From positions 186,001-250,000 of the forward strand of contig CAJXNP010000006.1 of assembly GCA_913057175.1 (NCBI GenBank): a stretch of DNA of 64,000 nt. Direction: 5' to 3'. The notes below the pieces were generated by a model. The model was not told where the DNA came from. It worked only from the letters and a program-made list of their open reading frames with translations, and made no database searches. The stretch is from an uncultured Cytophagales bacterium. Its GTDB lineage: Bacteria > Bacteroidota > Bacteroidia > Cytophagales > Cyclobacteriaceae. This document shows positions 35,107-45,255 of this stretch, piece after piece. Position 1 is the first letter of the stretch. Every line of letters starts with the position of its first letter. The translations under genes were made by a program, and so were the position numbers.

Positions 35107-37479
35107 TTAGAATTCAACCCTGTAGTTGATCACCGGTAAGATACCCAACTGATATCGTGTTTCCACACTTTCCGTGAACCGATCATAGTATTGGTAGCCG
35201 ATATTTTCCTGATTTGTCAGGTTTTGAATATCAAGAGAAAGAGTTCTTGTATACTTCGGTTTGTTCTTCTTGAGATAAATCCTCAAATCTGTACGAAAAA
35301 AGTCGTTATATTTTAATGTAAATGCCTCAGAATCTACGAATTCTGTTCTGCCGGAATCTTCTGAAGCAGTTTCATCAATTGGGGTATGGCGGTATCCTCC
35401 TTGCCAGATAAGTCTGAAATTAGCACCGAAAATCCTGTTTTTGTTATTCTTAAGAGATTGAATTTCCTTTCCAAAAGTAAAGGTGTTGGCATATGAGCCA
35501 TTATATCTCGTATTTCTCTCAATGCCGTCCAAAGCTGTGTATTTTGAATCATAAACGGACGAGCTAAGTGTGAAATAAAATCCGTTTTTAAAGGCCCGGT
35601 CAATCATCAACTCCAGTCCCATATTATCACCGGTTCCCTCGTTTACCAATTCTTCATCTATAAAGACATCAACAGAATTTAACAAAGAAAAGGTGCTTTC
35701 GATGTCTGAGGATACCGGCACATTGAAATGATGCTGATAATATGCTTCTATTTTCATGGTAGTCAGAGCATTGATCTTGTAAGAATAGCTAAGGTTTACC
35801 TGGTGAGATTTTGAAAGCTTGAGATCTTTATTTGGATAGGACAATTGACCATTATCTTCCGTTGTTACAAAATAAGCTTGTGGAAAATGCGATTGACTGA
35901 TTAATCCATAATGGATTGATAGTGAGCTTCTTTGGTTAGTAAAATACGTCAGGCCTAGTCTTGGTTCAACAGAAACTTCATCATTCAAATCGAAATACAA
36001 AGCATGTAGGCCAACTATGCCCGCAACCTTACTTGAAATAATGGGTTTCCATTCTCCAAATGCCTTGAATACCTGGTAATTTCCTTTGTTATTCACATGC
36101 TCAGTAAATGGCTCCTCAGTATCATTTTTTGACTGGCTGAACAGGTTGAAATAATAATGATTGGCAATGATTCCGGCTGAGAGTTGGTGATTGTTCTTTG
36201 TTTTGGTTTGGAAAACACTATTGAGGGTCAAAATGCCCTGATCATATACATCCTGTTCAAATAAGGTCGGCTGATAATCTTCCTCAACATAATAGGCATT
36301 TCTTTCCGTTTGGATTTCTGAAAGCGCCAGAACGGTATTAAGACTTGATCTTTTTCCTAAAATGGTCTTATTGGTGATGCCAATTGCTCCCATATCAGAG
36401 GAAAATTTTGTATCAACACGATCTTCTATTAGTTCCCATTGAGTGCTATCCTTTTCAGACTCAAACTTCTCGCTGCTCAATCCAAGTATACCAAACAATC
36501 CCCATTGGCTGTTTTTCTTTGTATTGAGATTGACATGAAATGATAAGTCCTGGAACGTTATCTCTTCCGGACTGACTTCTATTCCAATGGACTGTAAGAG
36601 TCCAATGGTCGAGTATCGATAGTTTATCAGGTAGGAATCATCAGAATTTTTTCCAAATGGGCCTTCTGCTGCGACGTCAATTCCCAATAAGCCAACCTGC
36701 GCCGTATATTCAGCTTCATTGGTATTTCCTTCACGAAGGTGAATGTCCATGATGCCACCCAATGCATTTCCGTAGTTCGCCGGAAAAGCGCCTGTTAAAA
36801 ATTGAGTACGGTCCATTAATTGAGCGCTCAAAATGCTCACTCCGCCTCCAACTACTGATGGCCTGTCAGAAAATGTCCCTGCATTCGTGAGATGATTGGG
36901 ATTAACGATGTCAGCTCCCTGTAGCCTCCAGGAATTTGTATAAGGTGCATTCCCACGAACCGATATATTATTTGCTTCATCGTTAGCTGAAGTAACTCCT
37001 GGAAATGACAACACCATTCTTGCCGGGTCATAAAACGTTGCAGCGACTCTTTGTGATTGTTCCAGAGAAAAAGGGTAGAAGCTGATCTTTTCAAGGTTAT
37101 CAAGAAAATTTCCCTCATCAGTAATGGTCAATTCTTGCAATTCGTAAGGTGAGAAATCAAGTTGAATTGCCATGTATTTCTCTTTACCTGCTTCAAGAAG
37201 AACATCTCTTTGAACTTCGTGTGCATATCCGATATGGCTGACAAAAATATTATATCGTCCAACAGGTATTTCAGTAATCGTAAAAGTTCCGTTTTCATCA
37301 GTCACTATGCCTTTTTCGAATGTTTCATTTTTAATCAAGACATTCGCCTGAGCGATACCCGTTCCTGATCCTGAATCGATGATCTTGCCCGATAGCGATT
37401 GGAAAATGGTTTCTTGTGAATAAGCAAGGCTGATCAAAAAGAGCTGTAAAAATGTTAAAAGGATAAATTTTGTTTTCAT
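35107..37479 (-). CDS. TonB-dependent receptor with N-terminal regulatory-like domain
   Basis: A 790-residue outer-membrane receptor. After the signal peptide (cleavage near 'AYSQ') comes a carboxypeptidase-regulatory-like beta-sandwich (about 25-110, 'LSGKIIDSGSGTGIAQANVL'), then a plug ('RMVLSFPGV', 'ISVRGNAPYTNSWRLQGADI') and a beta-barrel ending in Phe ('INYRVEF'). There is no SusD partner gene. It is a clear paralog of the receptor at 52526-54895, sharing 'NPNHL/F' and 'FNGSY(L/A)'-like barrel motifs. It needs TonB energy for uptake; the ligand (siderophore, oligosaccharide or peptide) is unknown. Confidence 0.92.
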   Translation of the reverse strand: MKTKFILLTFLQLFLISLAYSQETIFQSLSGKIIDSGSGTGIAQANVLIKNETFEKGIVTDENGTFTITEIPVGRYNIFVSHIGYAHEVQRDVLLEAGKEKYMAIQLDFSPYELQELTITDEGNFLDNLEKISFYPFSLEQSQRVAATFYDPARMVLSFPGVTSANDEANNISVRGNAPYTNSWRLQGADIVNPNHLTNAGTFSDRPSVVGGGVSILSAQLMDRTQFLTGAFPANYGNALGGIMDIHLREGNTNEAEYTAQVGLLGIDVAAEGPFGKNSDDSYLINYRYSTIGLLQSIGIEVSPEEITFQDLSFHVNLNTKKNSQWGLFGILGLSSEKFESEKDSTQWELIEDRVDTKFSSDMGAIGITNKTILGKRSSLNTVLALSEIQTERNAYYVEEDYQPTLFEQDVYDQGILTLNSVFQTKTKNNHQLSAGIIANHYYFNLFSQSKNDTEEPFTEHVNNKGNYQVFKAFGEWKPIISSKVAGIVGLHALYFDLNDEVSVEPRLGLTYFTNQRSSLSIHYGLISQSHFPQAYFVTTEDNGQLSYPNKDLKLSKSHQVNLSYSYKINALTTMKIEAYYQHHFNVPVSSDIESTFSLLNSVDVFIDEELVNEGTGDNMGLELMIDRAFKNGFYFTLSSSVYDSKYTALDGIERNTRYNGSYANTFTFGKEIQSLKNNKNRIFGANFRLIWQGGYRHTPIDETASEDSGRTEFVDSEAFTLKYNDFFRTDLRIYLKKNKPKYTRTLSLDIQNLTNQENIGYQYYDRFTESVETRYQLGILPVINYRVEF

Positions 37480-37674
37480 TTGCGCATGATGGTCATTTCA
37501 ACTGGTAAAGCTAATAGACTGCTTATTTAAAACAATGAAAAACAAATTGAATAAGTTATTCGAAATGTAATGTTTAATATTTATTTTTTGTTTTGGTTTC
37601 ACAACAATTTTTGTTAATTGAATACAATAAATTATTTGAATAATTCTAAAATTTTATACTTAGCTAATAACATC

Positions 37675-39471
37675 TTGAAACCGGTCTCTTTTCTCACCTG
37701 TTTATTCATTTTTTTATCTGTCAATTCTTTTGCTTTGGATGAACCAGTAGCTGGTGATACTTTATTGGCTCTGTTTCAAAATGCTGACGCTAAGGATAGT
37801 ATAGAGATTCTTACTGACCTTGGAAGGCAAAACTTTAAAAATGACAGGCACCAGGTAGCCATCCAACAGTTTTATGATGCTTTGAAACTTAGTGAAAAGA
37901 TCGGTGATAAAAATAGTAAATCAACTCTACTTAATAACATAGCTGCAATTTATTACCATAATGACGATCATGAGAATGCATTGAAGTATTTTATACAATC
38001 TTATGAGTTGGAAAAAGAATTGGGTCGTGAATTAGAGGTAAGTAAATCCCTTAATAACATTGCTATCATTTATAATGAACTGGGTGATTACGAGGAATCA
38101 CTTCAATACTATAAAGACGCTCTGGAAATTCGAACTAAGCTGGCTGATGAGGTTGGTATTGCCACGATTCATAATAACATGGGTTTGGTTTATGTGAAAT
38201 TGCAAAAATACAATGACGCAATTGATCAGTATAATCAGGCTGTTGAGATTTATCTGGAACACGGTCAGGTTAAGAGCCTGGCCAATACATATGGTAATCT
38301 TTCCAGGGCATACTTGTTTAAAAAAGACTACGGACAAGCTGATCATTTCGTTCAAAGAAGTTTTGAAGCCATTGGAGATAATGACTTTCTGTACATAGAG
38401 CGGGATAATTATGAAACTTTATATGCGATAAATAAAGAGCTTGGAAACTATGTGAAGGCCCTGGAATACTATCAGAAATTCGATGGTATTCAGGATAGTC
38501 TGAATAGTGAGATCATTGCAGGTCAGATTGAGAAACTAACCCTTCAGTACGAATCAGAACGCAAGGAGCTGGAGAATATTCAGTTGAAGAGGGAAAGTGA
38601 GCAACAAACGTCTCAGATTAAGTTCCAGAATATCCTTGTGATAAGTATTATTTTGGTTTTACTTCTTGTTTCTGCGTTGGCTCTCATGCATTACAAAAAT
38701 TCCCGGACCAGAAAAAAATCTATTGAGATACTCGAACAGCAAAAAGCTGAAATAGAAAAGAAAAATGAGGAGCTCGATAAGCTTAACCAGGTGAAAAATA
38801 AGCTTTTCTCAGTCATTTCACATGAGGTGAGAAGTCCGTTAAATTCTCTTTTGGGAACGGTTGAATTGCTTACTTCAGGATTTTTATCTCCGGAGGAATT
38901 CTTCAAACTTTCGACTGAGCTCAAGCAAAAGGTGAATCAGACAACCATTTTCCTCAACAATATCCTGGTGTGGGCCAAATCCCAAATGCAGGGATTAAAC
39001 CCTGTTAAAGAGGAATTTGAGATCAATGATCTGATCAATGAAACCCTGGATCTTCTAAAAGAACAGGCTGATATGAAAGGTGTGGAAATTGATAGAGAGC
39101 TTGGTGAGGAAATAAAGGTCAAGGCTGATAAAAACATGATCGGGATTGTCATTAAAAATTTGATTTCAAATGCCATCAAATTTACGAGCCAGGGGGAGAA
39201 GATTTGCGTTCATTCCAAGCGCAATGGTAATTTCGCCATTATCAATGTCGTCGATCAGGGGGTTGGGATAGCAAAGGAAAACCACGAGAAAATATTGGGT
39301 AACGAAGAATACAGCACACGGGGAACCGCCCAGGAAGTCGGAACAGGGTTAGGATTGGTATTATCCAAAAACTTTATCGAAGAAAACGGTGGCAAGATCT
39401 GGCTGGAAAGTGAGGAAGGGGTGGGAAGCACCTTTAGCTTTACCGTTCCACTCGAAGATCAGGTGAATTGA
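37675..39471 (+). CDS. TPR sensor histidine kinase
   Basis: No ATG is in frame near the start. A TTG at 37675 gives a compact signal peptide (KPVSFLTCLFIFLSVNSFA), while a TTG at 37618 would add 19 residues. The product of about 598 residues has a periplasmic TPR domain (about 55-290, 'GDYEESLQYYKDALEIRTK', 'QKYNDAIDQYNQAVEIYLE'), one membrane helix (about 320-340), a coiled-coil, the H-box 'VISHEVRSPLNSLLG' and a HATPase domain ('KNLISNAIKFT', 'VVDQGVGIAKE', 'GTGLGLVLSKNFI'). It is a paralog of the kinase at 31648. No response regulator is adjacent. It diverges from the TonB receptor gene, which it may regulate; this is inference. Confidence 0.9.
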   Translation: MKPVSFLTCLFIFLSVNSFALDEPVAGDTLLALFQNADAKDSIEILTDLGRQNFKNDRHQVAIQQFYDALKLSEKIGDKNSKSTLLNNIAAIYYHNDDHENALKYFIQSYELEKELGRELEVSKSLNNIAIIYNELGDYEESLQYYKDALEIRTKLADEVGIATIHNNMGLVYVKLQKYNDAIDQYNQAVEIYLEHGQVKSLANTYGNLSRAYLFKKDYGQADHFVQRSFEAIGDNDFLYIERDNYETLYAINKELGNYVKALEYYQKFDGIQDSLNSEIIAGQIEKLTLQYESERKELENIQLKRESEQQTSQIKFQNILVISIILVLLLVSALALMHYKNSRTRKKSIEILEQQKAEIEKKNEELDKLNQVKNKLFSVISHEVRSPLNSLLGTVELLTSGFLSPEEFFKLSTELKQKVNQTTIFLNNILVWAKSQMQGLNPVKEEFEINDLINETLDLLKEQADMKGVEIDRELGEEIKVKADKNMIGIVIKNLISNAIKFTSQGEKICVHSKRNGNFAIINVVDQGVGIAKENHEKILGNEEYSTRGTAQEVGTGLGLVLSKNFIEENGGKIWLESEEGVGSTFSFTVPLEDQVN

Positions 39472-39484
39472 TTTTTTACTGTTC

Positions 39485-39567
39485 TATACCTTGTCTTTGG
39501 TAGGTGTCTCATCAACCAAAAAGTAGCAAGATGTCAAATGGCTGGTGAGACACCAACCAAGGCATAG
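39485..39567. repeat. palindromic intergenic repeat, copy 2 (two half-sites)
   Basis: The left half (ctataccttg...ggtaggtgtctcatcaacca) and the right half (tggctggtgagacaccaaccaaggcatag) are imperfect inverted copies with about 24 bp between them. Each half carries the core GGTGTCTCA or its complement. It lies between the TPR kinase and the small membrane protein gene. Confidence 0.7.
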
Positions 39568-39621
39568 TTTATCATTCACAACAGTTGGGTTTAGCTTTAG
39601 AAAAAAGTTGTAAATATAGAC

Positions 39622-40110
39622 TTGGAAAATATTGAATTCGAATATTATAATTTTAATCAAATTACAACTAGAAAAGTTTTTAGATACATCTTTTTAGGTG
39701 TATCAGTGATTTTATTAAAATTGATGGTTCGTGGCCCCATTGGTGATACTGAATCCTATTTTGAGGAAATTGATGCACCATTCTGGTTGTATGCGACAAA
39801 CTCTTTTTTATTTTTATTTGTCTTAATTCTGCTTTTCAACAATATTTTTTCGCACTTAAAGCCAAAGGGGAAAATCTTTTTAAAGGAGACAAGCATTATT
39901 TTTAAGTTGTCTGCAGAATGTAAAACTATCCAAAGTGCAGATATAGAAGAGCTAAGGCTAGTTCCTCTTTACAATTTTTCAAAGTTAGAGAAAGGCAAGA
40001 GAGCTTTAAAACTATTGCTTAAATCAAATGATCAGGTTAGGTCATTTGATGTGCTACTTTCTTTTTCCGAAGAAAAGGAAATCAAAAGGATTATTGAATC
40101 AATAAATTGA
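39622..40110 (+). CDS. hypothetical membrane protein (162 aa), two membrane helices
   Basis: The start is a TTG at 39622 (no in-frame ATG upstream). Two membrane helices (about 22-38 and 62-80) precede a C-terminal domain of about 80 residues with alternating strand-like segments ('KGKIFLKETSIIFKLSAE', 'SADIEELRLVPLYNFSK'), similar in plan to the gene at 26180. Its codon use is unusually AT-rich. It sits between two copies of a palindromic repeat. Function unknown. Confidence 0.62.
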   Translation: MENIEFEYYNFNQITTRKVFRYIFLGVSVILLKLMVRGPIGDTESYFEEIDAPFWLYATNSFLFLFVLILLFNNIFSHLKPKGKIFLKETSIIFKLSAECKTIQSADIEELRLVPLYNFSKLEKGKRALKLLLKSNDQVRSFDVLLSFSEEKEIKRIIESIN

Positions 40111-40138
40111 GAGTATTTCACTCGTCAAAGTTGGTGTT

Positions 40139-40173
40139 TATGCCGTGGCTGGTGAGACACCAACCATGGCATA
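40139..40173. repeat. palindromic intergenic repeat, copy 3
   Basis: A 35-bp near-perfect palindrome with a 16-bp stem (two G-T type mismatches) and a 3-nt apex: TATGCCGTGGCTGGTG-aga-CACCAACCATGGCATA. It shares GGCTGGTGAGACACCAACCA with copy 2. It has no T-tract, so it is not a standard terminator. Confidence 0.75.
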
Positions 40174-40182
40174 TACTAAACA

Positions 40183-40218
40183 AAAAAACCGATCCGCCAG
40201 CTGACGGATCGGTTTTTT
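40183..40218. terminator. Rho-independent terminator after groEL
   Basis: A perfect 14-bp stem (AAAAAACCGATCCG at 40183-40196 with CGGATCGGTTTTTT at 40205-40218) has an 8-nt loop and ends in a T-tract on each side. It lies 28 bp after the groEL stop. Confidence 0.9.
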
Positions 40219-40245
40219 AATAAATAATGGGTCTTTTTTTTTCTC

Positions 40246-41892
<1,647 letters not shown>

Positions 41893-41921
41893 TTAGTGTT
41901 TTTAATTTTCTGGGTTATTGA

Positions 41922-42200
41922 TTAGATAATAGCAAAAATGTCAGATTCTCTCATGATAAGGTAGTCTGACCCTTCAACAGTTAATTCGGTGCCAGCGTAT
42001 TTACCGTATAGTACTGTATCACCTACCTTCACAGTTAACGGCTCATCTTTTTTTCCATTACCAACTGCAACAACTTGACCACGCTGAGGTTTTTCCTTAG
42101 CAGTATCCGGAATAATGATCCCTGATTTTGTCGTTTCTTCTGCCGCAGCAGGCTCAACAAGAACTCTGTCTGCAAGAGGTTTGATATTAACTTTTGACAT
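41922..42200 (-). CDS. groES: co-chaperonin GroES (Hsp10)
   Basis: GroES caps the GroEL chamber. The 92-residue protein has '[16 protein letters not shown]', the mobile loop '[19 protein letters not shown]' and '[15 protein letters not shown]'. It is the first gene of the groES-groEL operon. The 220-bp region upstream is shared with a divergent gene and has no CIRCE element. An inverted repeat is present there (42255-42291). Confidence 0.98.
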   Translation of the reverse strand: MSKVNIKPLADRVLVEPAAAEETTKSGIIIPDTAKEKPQRGQVVAVGNGKKDEPLTVKVGDTVLYGKYAGTELTVEGSDYLIMRESDIFAII

Positions 42201-42254
42201 GTTTATAAAATTTTAGTTTTGATTTTGAATTCACGATAGATGCCTTATCATTTC

Positions 42255-42291
42255 TTGTGCCAAACCTCAATTGGCAGTTTAAAAGGCACAA
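42255..42291. promoter_or_regulatory. inverted repeat upstream of groES (candidate operator)
   Basis: TTGTGCC at 42255-42261 and GGCACAA at 42285-42291 form a 7-bp inverted repeat with a 23-bp spacer, about 55-91 bp upstream of groES. CIRCE (TTAGCACTC-N9-GAGTGCTAA) is absent. A role in heat-shock control is only a guess. Confidence 0.35.
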
Positions 42292-42420
42292 AAACTGACA
42301 AATTAGCATTGTTGGCATTTTTCTTGAATCATCTTCAGGTAAGATTAAATTAAAATTTCATTTGTGTCTTTTTACGATAATAATTATATTTCTTTCTATT
42401 GGTTGTAAATTTTTTAGGAT

Positions 42421-43140
42421 ATGGATAGATTAGATGAAAATTGGTTAACAGATGGATTGATTGATTTTGAATATAAAAAATACATCCTTCTGGCATACCT
42501 GAAAACTGTCAAGGACAATTTTAATGACAAAAAGTTATTTCCTTTCATGTCAGATTTGATCTTTCACTATCGAAATCTGAAACTCGTCCGTGAAAAAAAA
42601 GAAATAATTGTCGAGAACTTCCCCAAAGAAATTACGAAAGCCGATTTTAAAAACCTCAAACTGAGCTACAAAAAACTGATCGAAGATGACGAGATCATGA
42701 AAGAGCTTGATTCCATTATAGACTTCTCTACTAATAAGATTAAAAACAGATTAAATGAGGGAAAGGAGATCTATGATTATCTGGAAAAGCACATCGAGAT
42801 CCATCCTGTCGGATTGACGCCTATTAACAGCGATGAAGGCTATATTTTTATTGGAGAAAAGAGCAACAATACTTATAGTATATTCCGATACCTGATAACC
42901 ATTTTTGAAAATAGTGTTGATCGCTTCAGGGCTGTAAATTTCCAGTACCTGGGGACTTTCAAGAAAATGATTGTTGAGACTTATGAGTCAATTAAGAAAA
43001 ACCTGATCAATAACTACCGCGAGCTACCCAATCCGGCTACCTATCTTATGTTATCCAGTTTTGAAATTCCATTTGATGAAACCTATCTGCCCATGGCAAA
43101 AAGGATGCTGGTACAATACCTGGAAACTAATTCCAGGTAA
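42421..43140 (+). CDS. conserved-looking hypothetical protein (239 aa)
   Basis: A soluble, mostly helical, Lys/Glu-rich protein without signal peptide, membrane helix or known catalytic motif. It diverges from groES and is followed by 205 bp without a gene. I have the impression of a protein conserved in Bacteroidota, but no family is recognised. The C-terminal half shows a patch 'LPNPATYLMLSSFEIPFDET' that may be a conserved core. Function unknown. Confidence 0.7.
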   Translation: MDRLDENWLTDGLIDFEYKKYILLAYLKTVKDNFNDKKLFPFMSDLIFHYRNLKLVREKKEIIVENFPKEITKADFKNLKLSYKKLIEDDEIMKELDSIIDFSTNKIKNRLNEGKEIYDYLEKHIEIHPVGLTPINSDEGYIFIGEKSNNTYSIFRYLITIFENSVDRFRAVNFQYLGTFKKMIVETYESIKKNLINNYRELPNPATYLMLSSFEIPFDETYLPMAKRMLVQYLETNSR

Positions 43141-43345
43141 TATTGTAATTATTTAATAAATTGTATTATTTAAAGGAATCAAAGCGGAGCATTATGGATA
43201 TTTTTTAATAAAATCCATATTTCATTGAAATATTGCATTGTATAAAACTAATGTTAAACTAAATGATTTATGCTTTTGAGCATCAATTTTTTTATTATAG
43301 ATTGCGCACTCGGAATAAAACATTGCCCAACTTCAATATATAAAA

Positions 43346-44170
43346 ATGGAAGGAAAAGAATATAAAGATGACGATGAGGAAAAAATGAATTCTGACTCAT
43401 CGGAAAATGATAAATCTTTTGACGATAGCGAATCGGATGATTTTGGTTTGCCAGATGTAGATAGCTCAGATTCATCAGGTTCTTATGAAACGGATTCTTC
43501 TGAAGATCCTTATGATTCAGGTAAGGATGAATATTCTTATAGTTCTGAATCCGGATATGAAAGTGAATATACCAGTAGTAGTTCTGACTACGGAGACTCA
43601 GGCTACTATGAAGAAGAACAAACAGGAGGGTTCGAGCCACAACAGGACAAGACCAATTATTATGTTCACGGTTTGGATGATGATGAAGGTGGAAGGTCTG
43701 GTGCAGGTTGGATCATTGCTATCCTGATTATATTGGTCCTTGCAGGAGGTTTTGCTGCCTGGTGGTTTTTAATTAGAGAGCCGGAAAAACCTGTCGTGCA
43801 AACACCACCTAAAACTCAACCCAAAGTTGAACAAATAACAGAACCTGAACCGGAACCTGAACAAGAGCCTATTATTCAGGATGAGCAGCCAGCAGCTACA
43901 TCGGTTGTTCCCGGACAAGTCATACAATTAACAGAACCTACCGGTCGTTACTATGTCATTGTTGCCAGTTTCATTGACGATGACCTGGCGATGGACTACG
44001 GAAATAGGTTGGCGAAATCGGGGGTTGGTTCCACGATGCTAAGTCCTAAAACGGAAAAAGGTTTTTATCGGTTGGCATTGGCAGATTATGTAAGCCTGAA
44101 AGATGCCACCTTAAAATCTGAAGAGTTGAAGTCCACTTACGGAGAAGATGTTTGGGTAATTAGATATTAA
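43346..44170 (+). CDS. SPOR-domain membrane protein with acidic cytoplasmic tail
   Basis: A 274-residue protein with an acidic Ser/Asp/Tyr-rich region (about 1-120), one membrane helix ('GWIIAILIILVLAGGFAAWW', about 127-147), a Pro/Glu linker ('EPEPEPEQEP') and a C-terminal SPOR domain (about 197-274, 'YYVIVASFIDDDLAMDYG'). SPOR domains bind septal peptidoglycan stripped of side peptides, so the protein may localise to the division site. It is the first gene of a tight run with ExbB, ExbD and a TonB-like protein. The acidic N-terminus is unusual and probably disordered. Confidence 0.87.
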   Translation: MEGKEYKDDDEEKMNSDSSENDKSFDDSESDDFGLPDVDSSDSSGSYETDSSEDPYDSGKDEYSYSSESGYESEYTSSSSDYGDSGYYEEEQTGGFEPQQDKTNYYVHGLDDDEGGRSGAGWIIAILIILVLAGGFAAWWFLIREPEKPVVQTPPKTQPKVEQITEPEPEPEQEPIIQDEQPAATSVVPGQVIQLTEPTGRYYVIVASFIDDDLAMDYGNRLAKSGVGSTMLSPKTEKGFYRLALADYVSLKDATLKSEELKSTYGEDVWVIRY

Positions 44171-44171
44171 T

Positions 44172-44858
44172 ATGACATTATTATTGCAGATTAGTACTTC
44201 AACGGCTATTGATACCGTTGCTGTTGAGGGAACCGAATCTATTGAATGGATAGATCTTATTTTAAAAGGGGGTTACATGATGATCCCCATTTTTATTTTG
44301 TCAATTGCTGCGATTGCCATTTTTATTGAAAGACAGCGTACCATTTCTCAGGCAGCAAAAATTCCCGGAGGGTTTATGGATCAGATTAAAAATGCCATTG
44401 GCAGGGGAGATATCAACGGGGCAAAATTAACCTGTTCACAAAGTGATACACCTATTGCGAGAATGATCGAGAAAGGAGTTAGTCGATTGGGTAGTCCATT
44501 GAAGAACATTGAAGTTTCCATCGAGAATGTTGGCAAAATAGAGATATACAAGCTGGAGAAAAACCTCTCCCTTCTAGCGACAATATCAGGCGTGGCGCCC
44601 ATGATGGGGTTTTTGGGAACGGTTACCGGGATGATTCAAGCATTTATGGCCATTGCGCAGGAGGAGGGATCTGTCAGCCCAAAATTACTTTCAGGGGGTA
44701 TTTATGAGGCTATGATCACAACAGCAGCAGGACTACTGGTAGGTATCGTTGCATACCTTGGATACAATTATCTCGTTACAAGATTACAGAAAGTAATCCA
44801 TATGATGGAGTACACATCGATTGATTTTGTCGACCTGTTACAGGAGCCCAAGAAATGA
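44172..44858 (+). CDS. MotA/TolQ/ExbB proton channel family protein
   Basis: A 228-residue inner-membrane protein with three membrane helices (about 30-52, 130-155, 175-198). It has the family motif 'LSLLATISGVAPMMGFLGTV' around 130 and 'GGIYEAMITTAAGLLVGIVA'. ExbB or TolQ proteins form the proton channel that energises TonB or Tol. It starts one base after the SPOR gene's stop. The ExbD-like gene overlaps its 3' end by 4 bp. Whether it is ExbB or TolQ cannot be decided; the TonB-like gene downstream favours ExbB. Confidence 0.92.
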   Translation: MTLLLQISTSTAIDTVAVEGTESIEWIDLILKGGYMMIPIFILSIAAIAIFIERQRTISQAAKIPGGFMDQIKNAIGRGDINGAKLTCSQSDTPIARMIEKGVSRLGSPLKNIEVSIENVGKIEIYKLEKNLSLLATISGVAPMMGFLGTVTGMIQAFMAIAQEEGSVSPKLLSGGIYEAMITTAAGLLVGIVAYLGYNYLVTRLQKVIHMMEYTSIDFVDLLQEPKK

Positions 44859-45247
44859 ATCTGAAATCAAAACATAAAATTGAGTCGGCATTTAGCATGT
44901 CGTCCATGACGGATGTGATCTTTCTCTTGCTGATCTTTTTCATGCTTACTTCATCGTTTATCACTCCATCCGGTCTACCGGTCAATTTACCATCGAGTAA
45001 AACCAGTACAATCGTGATGCAAAAAGTTAGCGTAACGATCACACCCGATCTGAAATATTACGTTAATGACAGGAGAGTGGTAAAAAGCCGGTTGGAAGAT
45101 GAACTTGCAAAGGAATTTGAAGGCAAAGAAGGAGTTGTTGTACTACATATTGATAAATCCGTTCCGACCGAATACCTCGTAGAAGTGGCGGGTATCGCCA
45201 CAAGCATGAACGCTAAAGTTTCTATTGCGACAAAACCGAATAATTAA
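44855..45247 (+). CDS. ExbD/TolR family protein
   Basis: A 130-residue single-pass protein that works with the ExbB-like channel. It has a membrane helix (about 18-36, 'SMTDVIFLLLIFFMLTSSFI') with the critical Asp22-like residue in 'MTDVIF', and a periplasmic domain. The ATGA overlap with the upstream gene shows translational coupling. It probably transmits proton-motive force to the TonB-like protein. Confidence 0.92.
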   Translation: MNLKSKHKIESAFSMSSMTDVIFLLLIFFMLTSSFITPSGLPVNLPSSKTSTIVMQKVSVTITPDLKYYVNDRRVVKSRLEDELAKEFEGKEGVVVLHIDKSVPTEYLVEVAGIATSMNAKVSIATKPNN

Positions 45248-45255
45248 AAGTATCC

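Noticed and set aside
40139-40173. Transcription terminator
   Set aside because: The palindrome has no T-tract and a separate, perfect terminator lies 10 bp further at 40183-40218.
42301-42340. Sigma-54-type promoter (TTGGCAtttttcTTGAA) for the gene at 42421
   Set aside because: The -12 element lacks the invariant GC, so the match is too weak.
43254-43640. Minus-strand open frame of 128 codons opposite the SPOR gene
   Set aside because: It is the mirror of the low-complexity acidic region of the SPOR protein and has no start context or plausible domain.
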